Source of the DNA: Tieghemiomyces parasiticus
Lineage: Eukaryota; Kickxellomycota; Dimargaritomycetes; Dimargaritales; Dimargaritaceae
DNA: 64,000 nucleotides
NCBI GenBank assembly: GCA_027575765.1
Contig: JANBPT010000130.1
Location: 1 to 64,000, forward strand
Reading direction: 5' to 3'
Position 1 is the first letter of the stretch. The number at the start of each line of letters is the position of its first letter. Positions 36,373 to 51,348 of the stretch are shown here, piece after piece. Below the pieces are notes generated by a model that was not told the origin of the DNA, ran no database searches, and saw only the letters and a list, made by a program, of their open reading frames with translations. The position numbers and the translations under genes are program-made.

Positions 36373-37574
36373 CTACTCGGGAACCTTAAACGCCGAAAAA
36401 AGGCGGGCCGAACGCTGCTCGGCCAGGAGGAAATCATCCTGGTCAAAGTGGAGGTCCTCACTCTGAAGCAGACTGCGTTTATCCAGGACCTTGCCGCAGC
36501 CCCAGTCGCTACGAGCACAGAGCGAGATACCATAAAGGTGTCAGCAGGTAATAGTTAGAAGGCCATACTACACGACTTACAACTGTCACACTCTCGTCAG
36601 CAAATTAGATAGGTACGGGTGGTCGATACTTACCCGTAAAACCCGCCCAGATAAAAATTGGACGCCAAGACACGGTGACCTGGGGAAGTAAAAATAAAAT
36701 GAGATGGGCCATGAAAATATATGTTAGGTCTAAGTCATGGGATACCATCCTTCGGGGTCTACTGATGATCTTGCCCATTGACTCAGCTACAATAATCAAC
36801 ACTTACAAGGCACAGGTAGGGGCGCGAACGGGTTGTTCCTCAGAGCTTGTCCGACTGTCGTGGGTTATTGTAAAAGATCATTAATTAGAGTTGCCGTTTT
36901 TTTTCTAGTCACCCTTACCAGCTCATACCACCTTTAACTTGTCCGTGTAGCGAGCCGCGTAGCCATCTGATAAACATGACTTACCTGCGCGCGGCGAGGA
37001 CATCAGCGCATCTGAGATACACTTGTAGGTTGAGAAGTAACCGGCAGGAATCTGAGGAGAAGGTGGGAGTCCATGTGTCAAGTGGCAATGAAGAGATGAC
37101 CGGCGGGGTCAATCATTGCAACGGTGAGTTAGGGGAGGCTAGGTCGGCTGGGGGGAGGATGGTTGGCTATGTTCGGTGGTCAGCCCTATTACGTTAACCA
37201 CGACATAGTACACTAGCCCCTACCTGAGCGCACAAGTCGTAAACCTTGAATTGGAACGGAGTGACGCGCTTGCTGGGGCCAGGCCTGACAAAGGCTAGAC
37301 GCTCCTCGGGGTCTATGGGATAATATTTGGGAACCGCCAGGGTGCTTGTCGCCTCTGAAGCTATACATGGGGGACAGTGGGAGGCGGAAGGAGTTCATGA
37401 GTACCACCAGTCCGATTAGTCATGGTCGGACCTGTTCGTTCATAGGGGGGGGGGGCGTACTATATCCGGCGGAGCTTGAAAGTACGACCGGGGAGGGGAA
37501 CTCAGCCTACCTGACCACAGGACTTCAGGGCCTTGAGAGAGAGAAGCGGAGACAACAGTGGTGGTGGCAGGCAT
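36373..37574 (-). CDS. O6-methylguanine-DNA methyltransferase (MGMT), six exons
   Basis: Suicide repair enzyme that transfers the alkyl group of O6-alkylguanine to its own cysteine. Six exons fit with phase kept: 37574-37511, 37360-37224, 37051-36985, 36854-36807, 36679-36634 and 36508-36373 (498 nt, 165 residues). Donors are GTAGGC, GTAGGG and three GTAAGT. Exon 2 could instead start at 37354. The fold is clear from VTPFQFKVYDLCAQIPAGYF, STYKCISDALMSSPRAVG, QALRNNPFAPLPVPCHRV and FYLGGFYGDWG. The acceptor cysteine is in PCHRV, and its TGT codon is split T/GT by intron 4. The helix-turn-helix Arg of the SSPRAVGQAL segment is present. The gene escapes simple frame searches because four of its exons are 46 to 67 nt. 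The 45-residue tail after the DWG motif is somewhat long and acidic. Confidence 0.9.
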
Positions 37575-38087
37575 GGCGGTGGAATGAGCTGAAACAAGCC
37601 TTGGTGAAGTCAAAGGTTGGGCCAACCCAGCGAATGTTGAAATGAACAAAACGGGAGGTGCGGCGGAGAAGGGCTGAACGATACAGGAACCTTGGCCGGG
37701 ATGCTGCGGTAGAAAAGGTTGTCGAGTGACCAACCTGGCTGGCCCTCATGCTTACCAGCCTGCTAGCCAAGCGCTAACGCCACAACTCTCAGAGTCTACC
37801 GCAGTACCAGATGCAAGATACTGGCCGCCATAAATGCTAGCTGTGTAGGCTGGAAACCCCTTCGCACGACTGTTCATATATTTTGGTCATGTGACTCAAT
37901 TGATCATGCTATAGGAGTCGAGCTGCCCAGGTGTGCGCAGAATAGCACTTCCTTATTAGGCCATTTTATATAGGAAAAACAAGCTTTGGGCACGGAACGC
38001 CAGTGCATGCTGGTGCACGAATAGACAATTAAAACCGTACGCCCCTGAAGGAACTAGAGGGGGGGGGAATTCCCTAAACTCCCCACC
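37575..38087. other. Intergenic spacer between MMSDH and MGMT genes
   Basis: Same-strand spacer, probably carrying the MGMT promoter. A frame overlapping the MGMT start reads as a basic, Arg/Ser-rich peptide but is in another phase and is treated as chance. No other feature is supported. Confidence 0.35.
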
Positions 38088-39593
38088 TCAATTGAGCCAC
38101 GACTTCTCCACGGGCGCACCCCACTTGGTGGTAACCTTACGACGGTAGGTGAAGAACTCGATACCGCCGTCGCCAGTGATATCCATGTCGCCAAACTTGC
38201 TCGCCTCAATCCCGCCGAACGAGAAGGGCTCACGGGGTACAGGGACACCGATATTAACACCGATCATGCCGGCGCGGAATCGGCCGGTGAAATGCTGGGC
38301 CACTGCGCCGCTGGTGGTGTAGATGCACGCGGCGTTACCATAGGGGTTGGCATTTTCGATCGCGAGAGCCTGTTCGGGAGTGTCTACCTGGAGAATGGAC
38401 AGGACCGGCCCAAAAATCTCGTCGTGGAGGGCGGCGTCGGCGGGCTGGCGGTGAAGGATCACCGTGGGGCCTACCCAGGACCCTTCAGGGCAGGTAGTAG
38501 CGATCTGGGCAAAGTCCGGGTGGGTACGACCGTCCACTAGTAGCTCGGCGCCGTCCTTGGCACTCAGCTTGATGTAGTCGAGGATGCGGTCGCGAGAGGC
38601 GTGATCAATGACGGGTCCGACCTCACGCGGACCTGACCCGGGGCGCAGGGCTCGGCTCTTGGCGATGATGGCCTCGACCAGCTGGGGCTGTGAGCCGACG
38701 ACCAGGAGAACGGAGGCAGCCATGCACCGCTGACCGGCGCACCCGGTGTACGAGTTGACCACGTCCTGGGCGGTGAGCTCTACGTCACAATCGGGCATGG
38801 CCACCAGGTGGTTCTTGGCGCCGCCCAGGGCCAGGCATCGTTTGTTAAGGGCGCGACACTCACGCGACACGAGTTCGGCAACCTTGGTGGTCCCCACAAA
38901 GGTGACGGCACGGACCTGCGGGTGTTCGAGCAACGGACGCACCACGTCCTTGTCTCCGTGGACCAGATTGAGCACGCCCGGCGGGAACACACCGGCGGCC
39001 AGCCGGGCCACGAGGTCCATGGTGAGTGGGACCTTTTCGGAGGGCTTCAGCACAAAGGTGTTACCGCATCCGAGGGCGATGGGCAGGGTCCAAAACGGGA
39101 CCATGAAGGGGAAATTGAATGGCACAACGCTGGCCACCACGCCCAGGGGCACGCGGGTATCATGGCAGGTCACCCCACGAGACACCTCGAGGATGCGGCC
39201 GGCGGCAGTCTGTGGGAGACTGATAGCATACTCGAGGGTCTCAAGACCCTTCTTAATTTCGCCGACAGCCTCGTCGCGGGTCTTGCCGTGCTCCGATACG
39301 ATGAGCACCGCCAGCTCGTCCAGGTGGTCGGTCAGGACACGGTAGAAACGGAGGAGAAACTGGGCGCGGTCCTTAAAGGTACGACCACTCCACCCTGGGT
39401 AGGCGGCCTGGGCGGCGCCAACGGCCTCATCTACATCGGCCGCATGGGACAGCGGCACGCGGGCAATGGTCGCCCCGGTATGCGGGGTAGTCACGGCCAG
39501 ATACGAGACATCGGAGCCAGCCACGCAGACCTTGGCCTCGTTGTTGACCCAGTTGGTGAGGTGGGGCACCGTGGTGCTGGTGTTGGCGGCCAT
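38088..39593 (-). CDS. Methylmalonate-semialdehyde dehydrogenase, CoA-acylating (ALDH6 family)
   Basis: Mitochondrial enzyme of valine, thymine and beta-alanine catabolism that converts methylmalonate or malonate semialdehyde to propionyl-CoA or acetyl-CoA. 501 residues from the ATG at 39593. Catalytic cysteine C290 is in GCAGQRCMA. The segment LALGGAKNHLVAMPD carries Asn where hydrolytic aldehyde dehydrogenases have the general-base Glu, a hallmark of the CoA-acylating subgroup. VVPFNFPFMVPFWTLPIALG, FVGTTKVAELVS and EIFGPVLSI are also present. The protein from this ATG lacks a mitochondrial presequence. The frame stays open for 93 more codons upstream, with ATGs at 39872 and 39845, and that extension contains no Asp or Glu and nine Arg/Lys. 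A longer, imported form is therefore possible. Confidence 0.95.
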   Translation of the reverse strand: MAANTSTTVPHLTNWVNNEAKVCVAGSDVSYLAVTTPHTGATIARVPLSHAADVDEAVGAAQAAYPGWSGRTFKDRAQFLLRFYRVLTDHLDELAVLIVSEHGKTRDEAVGEIKKGLETLEYAISLPQTAAGRILEVSRGVTCHDTRVPLGVVASVVPFNFPFMVPFWTLPIALGCGNTFVLKPSEKVPLTMDLVARLAAGVFPPGVLNLVHGDKDVVRPLLEHPQVRAVTFVGTTKVAELVSRECRALNKRCLALGGAKNHLVAMPDCDVELTAQDVVNSYTGCAGQRCMAASVLLVVGSQPQLVEAIIAKSRALRPGSGPREVGPVIDHASRDRILDYIKLSAKDGAELLVDGRTHPDFAQIATTCPEGSWVGPTVILHRQPADAALHDEIFGPVLSILQVDTPEQALAIENANPYGNAACIYTTSGAVAQHFTGRFRAGMIGVNIGVPVPREPFSFGGIEASKFGDMDITGDGGIEFFTYRRKVTTKWGAPVEKSWLN

Positions 39594-40705
39594 AGCTAGT
39601 GAGTGAGCTAGGAGGGAGGGGGAGAAGCGGGGGTTGCGAGGGAGGGTGCGGAAGAGAGAGTACGGAAGCAAGGAGGGGTAACTGCGCGGCAATGAGAAGG
39701 TAGGTGTGGGCTTAAAAGGGGTCCAGATAAATGAGTGCGGAACAGGGTAACGCAGACCAACAGCAGGAACGTTAAGTAGGGCAGTCACTTGCCGTGGTGG
39801 AATTGGCCTGAGGTGGTACGGCCGCCCACACACGCAGCCGACCATGCTCGGCTGTAGAGTTCCGCTCGGCATGGCCTGGCAAGCTTCACGCCAACGATCA
39901 TCGCGTTTTCATCAGCTGGCTTCCGACCCGTCCCCGCCAGTGAGTCACGGGGACTGGAGGGTAAGGGGGATAGCAAGTCGTTAAGGGCAAGGAGTCGCTG
40001 GCCATGGGCTAGGCTCTGCAGCGGAGGGCGGCAGTGAGGTGGCCTGGACTGTTGGCTTGTGACGGGCAACTGGAATGGTAATGGGAAGCTCAGGTAGTGA
40101 AGGCTACAGCATGGTGTTCAACTGTTGCTACAGTCCATTGCCTCCCAGTCGCCATTCCAAACGCACCGACATTGGGCTGCTCCAACAATAGCTTTAGAGT
40201 TGGCGAAGGAACCCTGGCGAGGACTACCGGCCGATGGCAGTATGCCCTGTGCATCCAGCCTCAAAGGGGCTTGGGTCTACAGACACCAGCGGCGGCATAC
40301 GCCTGCTAGCTTGCCTTCCGGCCCGTGTAACATACAGGCGAGCAAGGTCATGCCTCCAATGCTTTGGGCAATGACTCTCCCCACATCAGCCAATGCTTTG
40401 GAGGAGCTATTGCCGTTGGTGGGCCCGTGCTGTTGAGTAGGACGTGATGGCAAAAAAAACAAGTAGCATCGCGACCGTAATTGCTGGCTACTGGCCGAAT
40501 CTCTTCTCATTGCCTAACCACTGCCCACAAGCCATAATTTTTTTCCTCCTGCACTTTGTACAGACTTCACACACTCGTGATCACGCTCTACTTCATCGCC
40601 CTCTCTTTTTTTAAGGGTGGATTCCGGTTAGCTAGTAATTCAGCTTTTGCCTTGCCTTGCCTCCACCTATTTCGCCTACGCCTTCATCGCGCTAATATCT
40701 ACACC
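39594..40705. other. Divergent intergenic region between MMSDH and BBP genes
   Basis: Holds both promoters. The part next to MMSDH is pyrimidine-rich on the minus strand and is an open extension of that frame. The part next to the BBP gene is CT-rich on the plus strand. No independent gene is seen. Confidence 0.4.
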
Positions 40706-42607
40706 ATGAGTACCCACCCGGCTTCCGTAGCCGAGGCCCTGGCTGCAGCCCGCGCCAGAGCCGCTGAGGTGTCCAAGCGCATCACGACGCAATCGGCCCC
40801 ACTCCTCACTCCGCTGCCCAACGGCCCCGCCGATGCGGCGGTGGAGACCCGCGAAATCAACCAAGATTCCGAGGCCCGCCGCCGGCGTCGCCGTTCCCGC
40901 TGGGGTAATGAGCCGACCGACGCGCCCACGGCTCCCATGGCCGTTACCGCCAGCCTGACCAAGGAACAGCTCGATCTCTACGCCATCCACGTGCGCATCG
41001 AGGAGATCGGCAACCAGCTGCGCACCCGGGACGTAGTACCCCCGGAAGGTGAACGGTCGCCGTCACCAGAACCCATGTACAACGCAGACGGCAAGCGGGT
41101 CAACACGCGTGAGCAGCGGTACCGTAGGAAGCTCGAGGACGAACGCCACCGGCTGGTCCGTAAGGCCCAGGACCTAGATCAGGATTACCAGCCGCCGGCC
41201 GACTACCGCCGTCCGGAGCGCGTGTTTGATAAGTTCTACATCCCGGCGAAGGAGCATCCGCATATTAATTTCATCGGGCTACTGATCGGGCCCCGCGGCC
41301 ATACACTGAGAAAGATGGAGGAAACGACCGGGGCCAAGATCAGTATCCGCGGCAAGGGCAGTATCAAGGAGGGTCGCAGTACGGACATGTCCCAGATCCG
41401 CGGTTCTGAGGAGGAACTGCACTGCTATATTAGCGCTGATTCGTACGAAAAGATCCAGAAGGCCATCGAAATGATCAAAAAGATTATCACCACGTCGACG
41501 ATGATCCCCGAGGACCAGAACCATCTTAAACAGGAACAGCTGCGCGAGCTGGCGGCGCTTAACGGGACCCTCCGCGACGACGCGGCCGTCGTTTGTAACA
41601 ACTGCGGCAAAACCGGTCACCGCAAGTTCGAGTGTACCGAGACCGTCAATGTGACTAATAACGTGGTGTGCCGCGCCTGTAGAGGGGTCGGCCATACCGA
41701 ACGCGATTGTCGTGTCAAACATGACCCGAATTTCCAGCGCGAGTCCCGCCACCAGGACGAACAGTTAAACCAAGACTACAACAGCCTGATGGCCGAACTT
41801 GGGGAGGCTGTGCCCGACCCATCGTCGGGAGCGCCCGCCATGGGCGGTGGTCGACCACGCCCTCGTCGTTCCTCCTTTGGAAGCGGCAGTGGTGGCGATT
41901 ACGAACGTCGGCCGCGTCGGCCACCTGTCCCATTCGGCACCGGATCGAACAGCATCCCTCTCGGCGGCGGGAGCGGGGACCCGGATTACTCGGCAACCAA
42001 CGATCCCCCGCCACCCGGGGATAATTACCGTCGGGGATACGGTGGCGCTGGCAGCTACCACCGTGGCCAACGTGACCGTCGCCAGCGGGACCGTTCCGCA
42101 CCGTACCCTATGCCTCGCCAGCAGCAGGCCTGGTCACCCAGCGGTGCCTCCAACACTAACCCTGACTACCACCCACCTGCCTCGTCTGCTGCCGCCGGCC
42201 CTCCGAACGCTTATCCCGGCTACTATACTGACCCGGCGGCCGCCGCCACCACCGCCGCCGCGTATGGCGGTGACCCTAATGCGTACGCGTACGGCGCCGC
42301 TTGGGGACAGCAACCCGTGGCGGCTCCCGGTGCCGACGGTGAAACACCTGCTGCCGGTGGCGATGCTTCGGCGGCGGGATATCCCGCTGAGTACGCGGCA
42401 TACTATGCTTACTATTACAGCCTCTATGGGTACCCCCAAGGTGGGGACGCTTCAGCGTGGCACGGCGGTGCTGCGGACCCGTCGGCGTTAGCGGCTCAGG
42501 ATGGCCAGCAACCTCCCCCGCCGCCGCCACCACCTGCGGACGATTCGGGGGCTCCACCTCCACCTCCACCCACTGAAGATGCCCCCCCACCGCCTCCTCC
42601 GATGTGA
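40706..42607 (+). CDS. Branchpoint-binding protein (SF1/BBP)
   Basis: Nuclear splicing factor that recognises the intron branchpoint in the early spliceosome. 633 residues from the ATG at 40706, one exon. Order of parts: U2AF-ligand motif with an RRRRRRSRW core ending at W66, a helix-hairpin region, KH-QUA2 domain near 172-285 (FIGLLIGPRGHTLRKMEE, GAKISIRGKGSIKEG), and two CCHC zinc knuckles (C297-C300-H305-C310 and C322-C325-H330-C335). A Gly/Pro/Tyr-rich disordered half follows, ending in three polyproline runs that could bind WW or EVH1 proteins. An in-frame stretch upstream of the ATG is leader. In metazoan SF1 the paired serines before the KH domain are phosphorylated. Here ERSPSPEP at about 116-123 is the matching SPSP site. 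Confidence 0.96.
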   Translation: MSTHPASVAEALAAARARAAEVSKRITTQSAPLLTPLPNGPADAAVETREINQDSEARRRRRRSRWGNEPTDAPTAPMAVTASLTKEQLDLYAIHVRIEEIGNQLRTRDVVPPEGERSPSPEPMYNADGKRVNTREQRYRRKLEDERHRLVRKAQDLDQDYQPPADYRRPERVFDKFYIPAKEHPHINFIGLLIGPRGHTLRKMEETTGAKISIRGKGSIKEGRSTDMSQIRGSEEELHCYISADSYEKIQKAIEMIKKIITTSTMIPEDQNHLKQEQLRELAALNGTLRDDAAVVCNNCGKTGHRKFECTETVNVTNNVVCRACRGVGHTERDCRVKHDPNFQRESRHQDEQLNQDYNSLMAELGEAVPDPSSGAPAMGGGRPRPRRSSFGSGSGGDYERRPRRPPVPFGTGSNSIPLGGGSGDPDYSATNDPPPPGDNYRRGYGGAGSYHRGQRDRRQRDRSAPYPMPRQQQAWSPSGASNTNPDYHPPASSAAAGPPNAYPGYYTDPAAAATTAAAYGGDPNAYAYGAAWGQQPVAAPGADGETPAAGGDASAAGYPAEYAAYYAYYYSLYGYPQGGDASAWHGGAADPSALAAQDGQQPPPPPPPPADDSGAPPPPPPTEDAPPPPPPM

Positions 42608-44124
42608 GAAACCGCGGAGCAGATTATAAGGCGCGGAGGCGGTGGCGGCGCCACCACCACATTCCTCTTAAACCATGCGCGGTGGAGCCGAAAAAAAAAT
42701 AAGGGGAGGGGGAAGAGATGTGAGTTATCCCAGCAGGTCACAATGAACTGACCATGTAACTACCGACCCCCTGGCTAATGTTTTCTAACCCGTACTGACC
42801 CGTGAAGTTATCTATTAGAGCCGCGATTGCAATCATAACAGACTTATAAATTCCGACAGCATCCCTTTAGCTCCGCCCCGTTTTACCCCAGAACGGACGG
42901 GTAGGTAAGGTACTGCTCGGCGCCCACTAACCGATTAACCCTGCTAAATATATACGTAACTTAGGTCTAAGGAGATGGGCATTAGTTGTTCTTTTAGTCA
43001 CTCTCCACCCATTACAATAACAGCCTCCCAACTTGCTATGTTTCAGAGTCGCTTTTCCCCTCTCTCCCCCCTCTCTATTCTGCCCCTCCACTGCGGTAGG
43101 TGCAGCGTGGTACAGGTATCCTAGTGTGCGGAGAGAGGGGAGGCAGGAGGACGATTATAGCTCACGTCCATAAAGTCAAACTGTATACGTTTTTAACGTT
43201 GGGAAATAAGCTTAACCATGTCGACCGGACAGATCGACACGATACGGGGTGTGCCCAGACGAGCTAGCCTGGCTGTTGAGACTCCCGCCCTCACATTTGT
43301 ATCCTTTGTAGCGGGGATACGGCTAGGGTGGAGCCGCCGAGTAAGGGCGTCAGCGAGATGCCGCTCTCATCGGTATATTTCCCGGTGCTGGCAGAAGCTA
43401 TGCCCAATACATGTAGCTTTGCCTCTCAGGTCCTCATAATCGCAGTGGTTCGCTACCCGCCTCGGTTGACCGCACCGGACACCCGCGACACCGTCCCTGC
43501 CCTTCGCCCACCCACTCGCAGCGTGGCTGGCCAGCAGGGAGGTCCGTTCGCTACTAACGGCCTCCCCCTCCCCACCCCCTTTCTGCCAGTGCCCCTTCCT
43601 CAACACCCCTCCGCTTACTCTTGTTGTTGACCCGGACCCCTAATCCCACCGTTTTTCTTCAGTCTGTTTTATCCTTAGCAGACCCGTACTATTTTTTCGA
43701 CTCCGCTACCGTCCCACTTCCCTTCCCCGGGAAGACGCTATTGGTCACCCTGCCACTTCCTGTCCACACACCGGGACATACAGTCCAATCCCCACAGCTT
43801 CCTAGGGTGTCGACCCCACAGAGGCTCCGGAATCGACCCAGGCGGGGTTGTTATTCCGCCTTCCGCTGCCGCCTTCGTCACCCACCCTATCTCTTTCACT
43901 CACGTCCCTCCCAGCACCGGAGTGCCAGCTTTCGCATCTAGCGCCGCCAGGCCGTGGACCTCCATTCCTACTCCCCTCCCCCGTTTACCAAGTCGCACCT
44001 TCACTGCACTGCACCGCCTCCCATACCAGTTCGCATCGGCGGCATCGTGTCCGCACTTGACAGCCCAAGCCTCCCGGATTCCCACCTCTCCGAGCGAATC
44101 AACTAGGGTTACACGTGCTGTGCC
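42608..44124. other. Intergenic spacer
   Basis: AT-rich just after the BBP stop. From about 43440 it turns pyrimidine-rich, which is likely the promoter and leader of the CaaX-protein gene. Short plus-strand frames there are rich in Pro/Ser/Leu, as any CT-rich leader gives, and are not called. Confidence 0.4.
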
Positions 44125-46137
44125 ATGTCGTACGGTGGTAGCACCCTAGGCATACGGAAACCTGGCGGCCCCGGCCGCCACCCGCGGCCAAAACCTCGCA
44201 AGACTACCTACGCGGGCAGCAGTTCGAGTAACCCGCAGCCCGCCTTGGGTATCTTCCGCGAAAGCTTTGACTTTGAAAGCATCGACGACCCCTTCAAGAA
44301 GCGCGATAAGATACCCATGTCCGACGGCCAGACCCCCGCGGCGTCGGCGCCTGCGTCGTCTCCTGTCGAAGGGGGAGCAAATACGAGCCGTACGAACGCG
44401 CGACCCCTGGGCGGTGGGGACGCTCGGTCCCCACTGTACCCTTCGCCGCGGACACCCACCCGTCCGCTACATGACAGCCACGACCCCCCGCGTCAGGTCC
44501 CGCGCTCAGCTCCCGGTGCCCCGGAAACCAGGTCTACCAACCCTGGTCCCTCGGACGTAGCGCTCACTCCGGCAGCCCTGAAGAGCGAACGGTTCGGACG
44601 TCACGGAAGTAACGGGGGAATTTCGCTACCGGGCACGCCCCGACGAGACCACGTGGCGGCATGTGACGCCCCGGCTGCAGCTACCGAGCCGGCCGCCAGA
44701 CACCTCTCGGTCGATTTCACGAGTATCCGTGACCCGTTCAAGAAACGGGATCGTATCCCGCTGACCCCGAGCGACAGCGCGGCTGCGTCACAACGCACTA
44801 GCCTACAGTCATCGGGTCCGACCGTCGAAAATGGCGGTGAAGGGGATCAAACGGCCAGTCCGAACTGCGGCGTCCGGACCAATCAGTCCCCTGAACTGTC
44901 ACCGATTCCTCCCCCACCTGCGGCGATGACCCGGGACCCCTCATCCCCGCGCAACCCTTCCATTACCACCGGCCCGCCGCGGTACCACAACCCCGCCAGC
45001 CATAGTGCAGTCTCGCCGACTCGGCCATCGGTGCGTGATCCCATCCCGACGCCGTTCCAAAAGCGCGACAAGATACCCATGTTCAATCCGTCGCCGCCAC
45101 TCCTGCCACCGGCCACTCCGCCGCCGTTACCCCCGGCATCGACAGTGACCCGTGCGAGGGAACTCTCACCCATCTCAGTCGCCACCGCCGCCGTCACAAG
45201 CCCACCATCCCCACTCACCTTACCCAGTAACCCAGCCCATCTGCCACACGATTCGGGGCAGGCGCTGGGCCGGTCCCCACCTTCGCCCACAAACTCCGCC
45301 GGCTACCGTACCCCCGAACCTACCCCCGCGGCCTTACCCGATGAAGGCTCCCCCGAGATTATCCCCTACGACGAACTCCTGATCCCCACGGTGTACAAGC
45401 GGATCAAGCGCGAGGGTCCGCAGGCGGTGGCCGAACTCGACCCGGCCATGCGCCGGAAGTTTAACCTCACCGATAAGTGGTACGCACGCCAGAAGAAAAT
45501 GTCACCCATGATGGACAGCATGTACGCGCTCCACGACGGGTACCCCCCGCCATCCCCGCCCGTTACTTCCAGCAGCGACGCTGCTGGCGCCGGCACCGCG
45601 GGTCCCGTTACCGCACCGCTGCGTAAGGCCTCGCGTGTCGAGGCCCTGAGCGGTGCCGCGCCCTCCCCACGTCGCGCCCCCAGCTCCCGTCGGTCCTCTC
45701 CAATGGTCCAACCCAGTCCGCTCGGCCCCATAAGCTCGCTCCCTTCGACGCCAGGCACTACCGAGCCCCACCTCAGCCCCGTACCGGGCTCCGAACGGTC
45801 CGAAGCGACCTACCCAGGTGGTACCTTTGATGACCATTCACCGCGTTTCCCCGAGTCGCTTGAGTTTGAGCAAGACGACCAGCTTGGCCATTTGCATTCT
45901 GCAGGGTCTAGCATCATGCCCACATCCGCAACCCCTGATACCCCGCCGGCGTCGTCTAGTCTCGTGAGTCACCCCTACCATCATCAGCAGCCGCCGCAAC
46001 CACAATCGCAGCGCTTTGGACAACCTCACCCTCAAGGTCAATATGCCTACCCGCCGCAGCAGCTCGAGGAGGCCGGCACACGTCCGCCTTCGTCACGTCG
46101 GTCCAAGACGGCCAAGGCCTGCTGCACCATTCTGTAA
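44125..46137 (+). CDS. Disordered Pro/Ser-rich protein with three DPFKKRDKIP-type repeats and a C-terminal CaaX box
   Basis: 670 residues, one exon, no family recognised. Three copies of a basic motif occur in otherwise low-complexity sequence: DPFKKRDKIPM at 55-65, DPFKKRDRIPL at 203-213 and TPFQKRDKIPM at 309-319, the first two preceded by DF[ET]SI. One segment near 410-470 looks folded or helical (IIPYDELLIPTVYKRIKREG, then MRRKFNLTDKWYARQKKM) and has none of the Pro/Ser bias. The protein ends KACCTIL: the last four, CTIL, form a CaaX box whose Leu favours geranylgeranylation, and the neighbouring Cys could be palmitoylated. These features suggest a membrane-anchored scaffold with repeated short binding motifs, which is inference. 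The ATG at 44125 is preceded by a pyrimidine-rich leader. Confidence 0.78.
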   Translation: MSYGGSTLGIRKPGGPGRHPRPKPRKTTYAGSSSSNPQPALGIFRESFDFESIDDPFKKRDKIPMSDGQTPAASAPASSPVEGGANTSRTNARPLGGGDARSPLYPSPRTPTRPLHDSHDPPRQVPRSAPGAPETRSTNPGPSDVALTPAALKSERFGRHGSNGGISLPGTPRRDHVAACDAPAAATEPAARHLSVDFTSIRDPFKKRDRIPLTPSDSAAASQRTSLQSSGPTVENGGEGDQTASPNCGVRTNQSPELSPIPPPPAAMTRDPSSPRNPSITTGPPRYHNPASHSAVSPTRPSVRDPIPTPFQKRDKIPMFNPSPPLLPPATPPPLPPASTVTRARELSPISVATAAVTSPPSPLTLPSNPAHLPHDSGQALGRSPPSPTNSAGYRTPEPTPAALPDEGSPEIIPYDELLIPTVYKRIKREGPQAVAELDPAMRRKFNLTDKWYARQKKMSPMMDSMYALHDGYPPPSPPVTSSSDAAGAGTAGPVTAPLRKASRVEALSGAAPSPRRAPSSRRSSPMVQPSPLGPISSLPSTPGTTEPHLSPVPGSERSEATYPGGTFDDHSPRFPESLEFEQDDQLGHLHSAGSSIMPTSATPDTPPASSSLVSHPYHHQQPPQPQSQRFGQPHPQGQYAYPPQQLEEAGTRPPSSRRSKTAKACCTIL

Positions 46138-50720
<4,583 letters not shown>

Positions 50721-51348
50721 GCGAGATTTTGTCCATAAGGGCAGGGTTTTTGCGCGTACCTTTACTGCACAACTTCCCCCCTCTCCCTTCCCGCACGATT
50801 TTTACCCCCGACAGTGAACTACGAGGTGACTTTTCACCACCGTATACCTTTTCATAGTGTTTTATCTCCTTACATCATGCATGCTTCTCTCGTTTGAGAC
50901 TCCTCGTTTCTTATACAATATTTAGTTTCTGACCGCTCATTAAATTCATGTGAACAGTATAGTTATTGGCCTTACATGTATTTACCGCCGGCCCCATACA
51001 TGCTTAGCCCTCCTTCATCAGCAGATATACGTTGCCGATGTTACTCTGGATAATGACACTTGGTTGTGCTACAATGTGCCTCTGAGGCCCATCTTGAACC
51101 AGCCATGAAAGCTTATCTCGATGGGTGCTGCTTAGCAGGCTATAAAAGTAATTCTTTTGGCGCTGGCCATGGAGTAATAAATGTGGAGGGACTCCGCTCC
51201 CAATTATCCCCTTTCGCCCTATATTTCCTTTCGCAGTTATCTCAGCGTTCTCCGACCCAGCAATTCTTATCAACATTTGGGGTGTTATAGGTGTTATTTC
51301 TACCGATTAATTTATTGCCTAACCTCAGTCTCCTTAACCTTCTGAAAT
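50721..51348. other. Intergenic spacer
   Basis: 3' flank of DBP2 and 5' flank of the second RNase H1 gene. AT-rich with no coding signal. A CCTCAG acceptor-like site at about 51322-51327, 22 bases before the next ATG, leaves room for an upstream non-coding exon. Confidence 0.35.

Noticed and set aside
37525..37770. Basic, presequence-like peptide overlapping the MGMT start
   Set aside because: Different reading phase from MGMT exon 1 and no splice site joins it in frame.
38808..39599. 263-codon plus-strand frame opposite MMSDH
   Set aside because: Antisense shadow of a strongly conserved enzyme gene.
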